Assembly (NCBI GenBank): GCA_017552495.1
Contig: JAFZPW010000056.1
Location: forward strand, 1 to 15,341
DNA from: Clostridia bacterium
GTDB lineage: Bacteria; Bacillota; Clostridia; Oscillospirales; Butyricicoccaceae
DNA: 15,341 nt
Direction: 5' to 3'
A program made the translations under genes and the position numbers. Positions 13,124 through 15,341 of this stretch are shown here, piece after piece. The notes under the pieces were generated by a model. It saw only the letters and a list, made by a program, of their open reading frames with translations. It had not been told where the DNA came from and did no database searches. The stretch's first letter is position 1; every line of letters begins with the position of its first letter.

Positions 13124-13151
13124 ATCATACCGCGTTCTGACCTTGTAACAA
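13124..13151 (-). promoter_or_regulatory. Possible promoter for the ECF-UPF0340-YggS operon
   Basis: On the minus strand TTGTTA (13146-13151) and TATGAT (13124-13129) are separated by 16 bases. The leader would be about 30 bases, too short to contain a riboswitch. Confidence 0.5.
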
Positions 13152-13224
13152 GTGCCACTTTTTGAAATCTTTATCAGGTCAGATGCGGCGGCGGGACTGT
13201 TCTTGCCGCAGGGCAGCAGAAAAT

Positions 13225-13253
13225 TTGCTTTTTTCTCCGGCCTTTACTATAAT
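13225..13253 (+). promoter_or_regulatory. Promoter for the YitT-family gene
   Basis: TTGCTT (13225-13230), 17 bases and TATAAT (13248-13253) give a good sigma-A promoter. Transcription near 13260 leaves a leader of about 63 bases before the ATG. Confidence 0.65.
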
Positions 13254-13322
13254 AAAAGAAAATCTGTGTTTGCAAAAAGCGCCGCCACGGCTGCCGCAGC
13301 GAGAAAAGGAGAGAGCCCAGTC

Positions 13323-14243
13323 ATGAAACCGCACCGGATTCCCCGCAAACCGAGACGATCCGACGCCCGCCGCCCCGTTCGGGAGTTTGCCCCGCTGAAC
13401 TTTCTGCTGCTCACGGCCGCTGGGATCATAAACGCCTTTGGCGTGACCATGTTCCTGTTTCCGGTGAAACTGTATGACAGCGGCATTTCCGGGCTGTCGA
13501 TGCTGCTGGATCAGGTCACGCCGTCCCGCTTTACCCTTTCCCTGTTCCTGCTGGCGCTCAATCTGCCGATTTTTCTGCTGGGATGGAAAAAGCAGGGCGG
13601 GGCATTTACCGTTTACTCCGTTTACACCATCGGGATCTATGCCCTCATGTCCTTCTTGATTATGAATGTCCTGCCGGTGGATTTGTCCTTCATTTCCCCG
13701 CTGGCGGGCGCCGACCTGCTGCTGTGCGCCATCTTCGGCGGAGTGATTTCGGGCGTGGGCAGCGGCATGACGATCCGCTTCGGCGGGGCGATCGACGGCG
13801 TGGACGTGTTGTCTGTTTTGTTCGCCAAACGCATCGGAATCTCGCTGGGCACCTTTGTCATGCTTTTTAATTTGCTTCTCTATATCGTTTGCGGCATGGT
13901 GATCCAAAGCTGGATCTTGCCGCTGTATTCCATTGTGACCTATTTTGTAGGCTCGAAAACCGTGGATTATGTGGTGGAGGGCTTCGATCGCGCAAAGTGC
14001 GCCATGATCGTTACCACCCGGGCCGACGAGCTTTCCGAGGTGCTGGCCGGTGCGTTCCGCGCCAGCGGAACCATCGTTCCCGCCGTCGGCGGATATTCCA
14101 AAACCAGCAAACAGATTTTGTATTTTATTGTAAATCATTTCCAGATCAACAAGCTGAGAACGCTGGTACACGCCATCGACCCGGAGGCGTTTATCTCGCT
14201 GCAAGACGTTTCGGACGTGATCCACAGTCCCGACCTGACCTGA
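13323..14243 (+). CDS. YitT family membrane protein with DUF2179 C-terminal domain
   Basis: This 306-residue protein has a basic, proline-rich N-terminus (about 1-22) and then several hydrophobic segments from about 27 to 215. FGVTMFLFPVKLYDSGISGLSM at about 40-61 and the glycine-rich GSGMTIRFGGAIDGVDVL at about 149-166 are YitT hallmarks. A soluble C-terminal domain from about 225 includes FDRAKCAMIVTTRADELSEVL and SKTSKQILYFIVNHFQINKL, matching DUF2179. YitT proteins are widespread in Firmicutes and their transport substrate is unknown. The frame extends 57 codons upstream, but AAAAGGAG 11 bases before the ATG at 13323 and the promoter inside the extension settle the start. Confidence 0.9.
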   Translation: MKPHRIPRKPRRSDARRPVREFAPLNFLLLTAAGIINAFGVTMFLFPVKLYDSGISGLSMLLDQVTPSRFTLSLFLLALNLPIFLLGWKKQGGAFTVYSVYTIGIYALMSFLIMNVLPVDLSFISPLAGADLLLCAIFGGVISGVGSGMTIRFGGAIDGVDVLSVLFAKRIGISLGTFVMLFNLLLYIVCGMVIQSWILPLYSIVTYFVGSKTVDYVVEGFDRAKCAMIVTTRADELSEVLAGAFRASGTIVPAVGGYSKTSKQILYFIVNHFQINKLRTLVHAIDPEAFISLQDVSDVIHSPDLT

Positions 14244-14267
14244 CGCCCGGCGGGGCGCCCTGATTTT
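14244..14267 (+). terminator. Weak terminator-like hairpin after the YitT gene
   Basis: CGCCC (14244-14248) pairs with GGGCG (14253-14257) over a four-base loop. Only four T follow, after six other bases. It may give partial termination; the next gene starts 58 bases after the YitT stop, so read-through is possible. Confidence 0.3.
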
Positions 14268-14301
14268 GTGTCGTCAAATTATGATATAGGAGGCGAACGG
14301 T

Positions 14302-15341
14302 ATGAGTTTTTTGAAGAACATGCTTTCCAACAGCGTCACCGAGGGCATCGGCAAAGGAATTCAGGACGCCGTGGGCAAGGCGGTGGAGGGCGCCGTCAGG
14401 CCCGCCGCCGATAAACTGGCCGGACAGGCGGCAGAGCATCTCAATCAGACCTCTCAGGCGCTGAACGAGAGCACGCAGGCCATCCGGGAAAGTCAGGACG
14501 CGGCAGCCGAAGCGGCCCGGCCCGTCCAGACGGCTCAAACGCCCGGCTCGGGCGCGGCGGCGCTGGAATCCGCGCTGTCCGGCTGGGCCAGCGCCATGCA
14601 GGGCGCGGCGACCAAGGCGGCCATGTGCGTAAAACAATGCCCCGTCTGCGGCGCGGGCGCTCCTGCCGATCAGAAATTCTGTCCTCAGTGCGGCGCCAAG
14701 CTGCCGGAGCAGACCGTGGGCGCGGGCTACGTCTGCCCCAAGTGCGGCAAGCAAAATCTGATCGGCGCCGCTTTCTGCGGCGAGTGCGGCGCGCTTTTGC
14801 CTGCCGCGGAGGCCGAGCACGACGCGCAGGAGGCCAAATGGGACCGGCTGCTGGCCGATTATCCCAGATGGACCCAGGGCGGCGTCTGCGGCATCCAGGA
14901 GGACGGCGAGATGAACGGCTATCCCGTGGTGCGCCTGTGGGTAGAGGGCGCGGATCACACCGCCATCCGCGGGTATATCCAAAGCCTGCTGGACGCGGGC
15001 TTCACCGCCTTCGACGGCCCGGGCGGCGACCGGTATTTCAAGGTGACCGGCGGCGTGTGCCGCTGCTTTGACCAGAGCGAGGCCTTCAGCAGCGGCGGAA
15101 TGACCGTCGCCTTCTATGTGGCGGATCTGGATGCCCGTTATCGGGCCAGACAGCAGACGCCCGCCGCGAAAAAGCGTCCGCGGTGGTACCGCTGGGCCGG
15201 GCCGGTGGCGGCGGTGCTGGCCGTCGCCATCCTTATCGGTGTGTTCACCGGACGTGGCGGGGTCAGCGCGGCCTATGCCATTGCGGAGGCGGACTATCCG
15301 AAGGAGAAGACCGCCCGCTTCGTCACGGGCGATTACGCCGG
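14302..15341 (+). CDS. Double zinc-ribbon membrane protein (5' part, runs off the window)
   Basis: A frame opening at ATG 14302, with AGGAGG eight bases upstream, stays open for 346 codons to the window edge. The N-terminus (about 1-75) is rich in Ala, Gln and Glu and likely helical. Two zinc ribbons follow, C113/C116 with C127/C130 and C145/C148 with C159/C162. A soluble domain spans about residues 175-280, including VVRLWVEGADHTAIRGYI. Then comes a basic KKRPRWYRW stretch and one hydrophobic helix at about 299-315 that would place the C-terminal part outside. I do not recognise the middle domain. Zinc-ribbon plus single-helix proteins are common in Clostridia and mostly uncharacterised. It may be cotranscribed with the YitT gene. 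Confidence 0.85.
   Translation, partial: MSFLKNMLSNSVTEGIGKGIQDAVGKAVEGAVRPAADKLAGQAAEHLNQTSQALNESTQAIRESQDAAAEAARPVQTAQTPGSGAAALESALSGWASAMQGAATKAAMCVKQCPVCGAGAPADQKFCPQCGAKLPEQTVGAGYVCPKCGKQNLIGAAFCGECGALLPAAEAEHDAQEAKWDRLLADYPRWTQGGVCGIQEDGEMNGYPVVRLWVEGADHTAIRGYIQSLLDAGFTAFDGPGGDRYFKVTGGVCRCFDQSEAFSSGGMTVAFYVADLDARYRARQQTPAAKKRPRWYRWAGPVAAVLAVAILIGVFTGRGGVSAAYAIAEADYPKEKTARFVTGDYA

Noticed and set aside
13091..13151. Riboswitch upstream of the ECF S component
   Set aside because: The likely leader is only about 30 bases and no conserved riboswitch core was seen in the space up to the divergent YitT promoter.
13179..14225. Minus-strand open frame of 348 codons opposite the YitT gene
   Set aside because: The translation is rich in His/Gln/Arg/Gly with no hydrophobic or catalytic pattern, while the + strand protein has clear YitT and DUF2179 features.

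Overview
The window is a high-GC stretch of a Firmicutes chromosome. The best fit is a gut-type Clostridia lineage such as Oscillospirales. This rests on protein character and gene order (secY-adk-map-infA-rpmJ-rpsM-rpsK-rpsD-rpoA-rplQ, strong GGAGG ribosome binding sites, a zinc-type adenylate kinase, VanW, YitT, ECF S component, UPF0340). It is an inference, not a database result.

Region 1 (1-6057) is the distal part of the spc/alpha ribosomal protein operon, all on the + strand: the last codons of a probable rplO, then secY, adk, map, infA, rpmJ, rpsM, rpsK, rpsD, rpoA and rplQ. Genes are tightly packed. adk and map overlap by four bases. The operon ends at a perfect 17-bp hairpin terminator just after rplQ. 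It makes translation and transcription core parts, the secretion channel and nascent-protein processing.

Region 2 (6058-7677) is a small accessory segment. It has two independent minus-strand genes, a GNAT acetyltransferase and an AT-rich four-helix membrane protein. Each has its own near-consensus promoter. Between them lies a run of four hairpins, one a minus-strand terminator. A diverged 21-bp repeat occurs on both sides of the GNAT gene.

Region 3 (7678-10502) is a minus-strand group read as RluA-type pseudouridine synthase, then VanW-family protein (4-bp overlap), then, after 115 bases, a membrane-anchored alpha/beta hydrolase. Region 4 (10456-11284) is an intergenic space of about 330 bases with opposed promoters, two near-identical TTGCAA-centred repeats and a possible structured RNA. 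It is followed by a two-CBS-domain protein resembling CbpB/DarB and a bidirectional terminator.

Region 5 (11284-13151) is a compact minus-strand operon: ECF transporter S component, UPF0340/TIGR01440 protein, then YggS-type PLP-binding protein. The arrangement suggests, but does not prove, a vitamin B6 link. Region 6 (13225-15341) has a YitT/DUF2179 membrane protein and the first 346 codons of a zinc-ribbon membrane protein that runs off the window.

No rRNA, tRNA, CRISPR array, insertion sequence or prophage was seen. No clearly new multi-gene system is evident. The best leads for something undescribed are the intergenic region at 10456-10784 and the hairpin cluster at 6754-6900.
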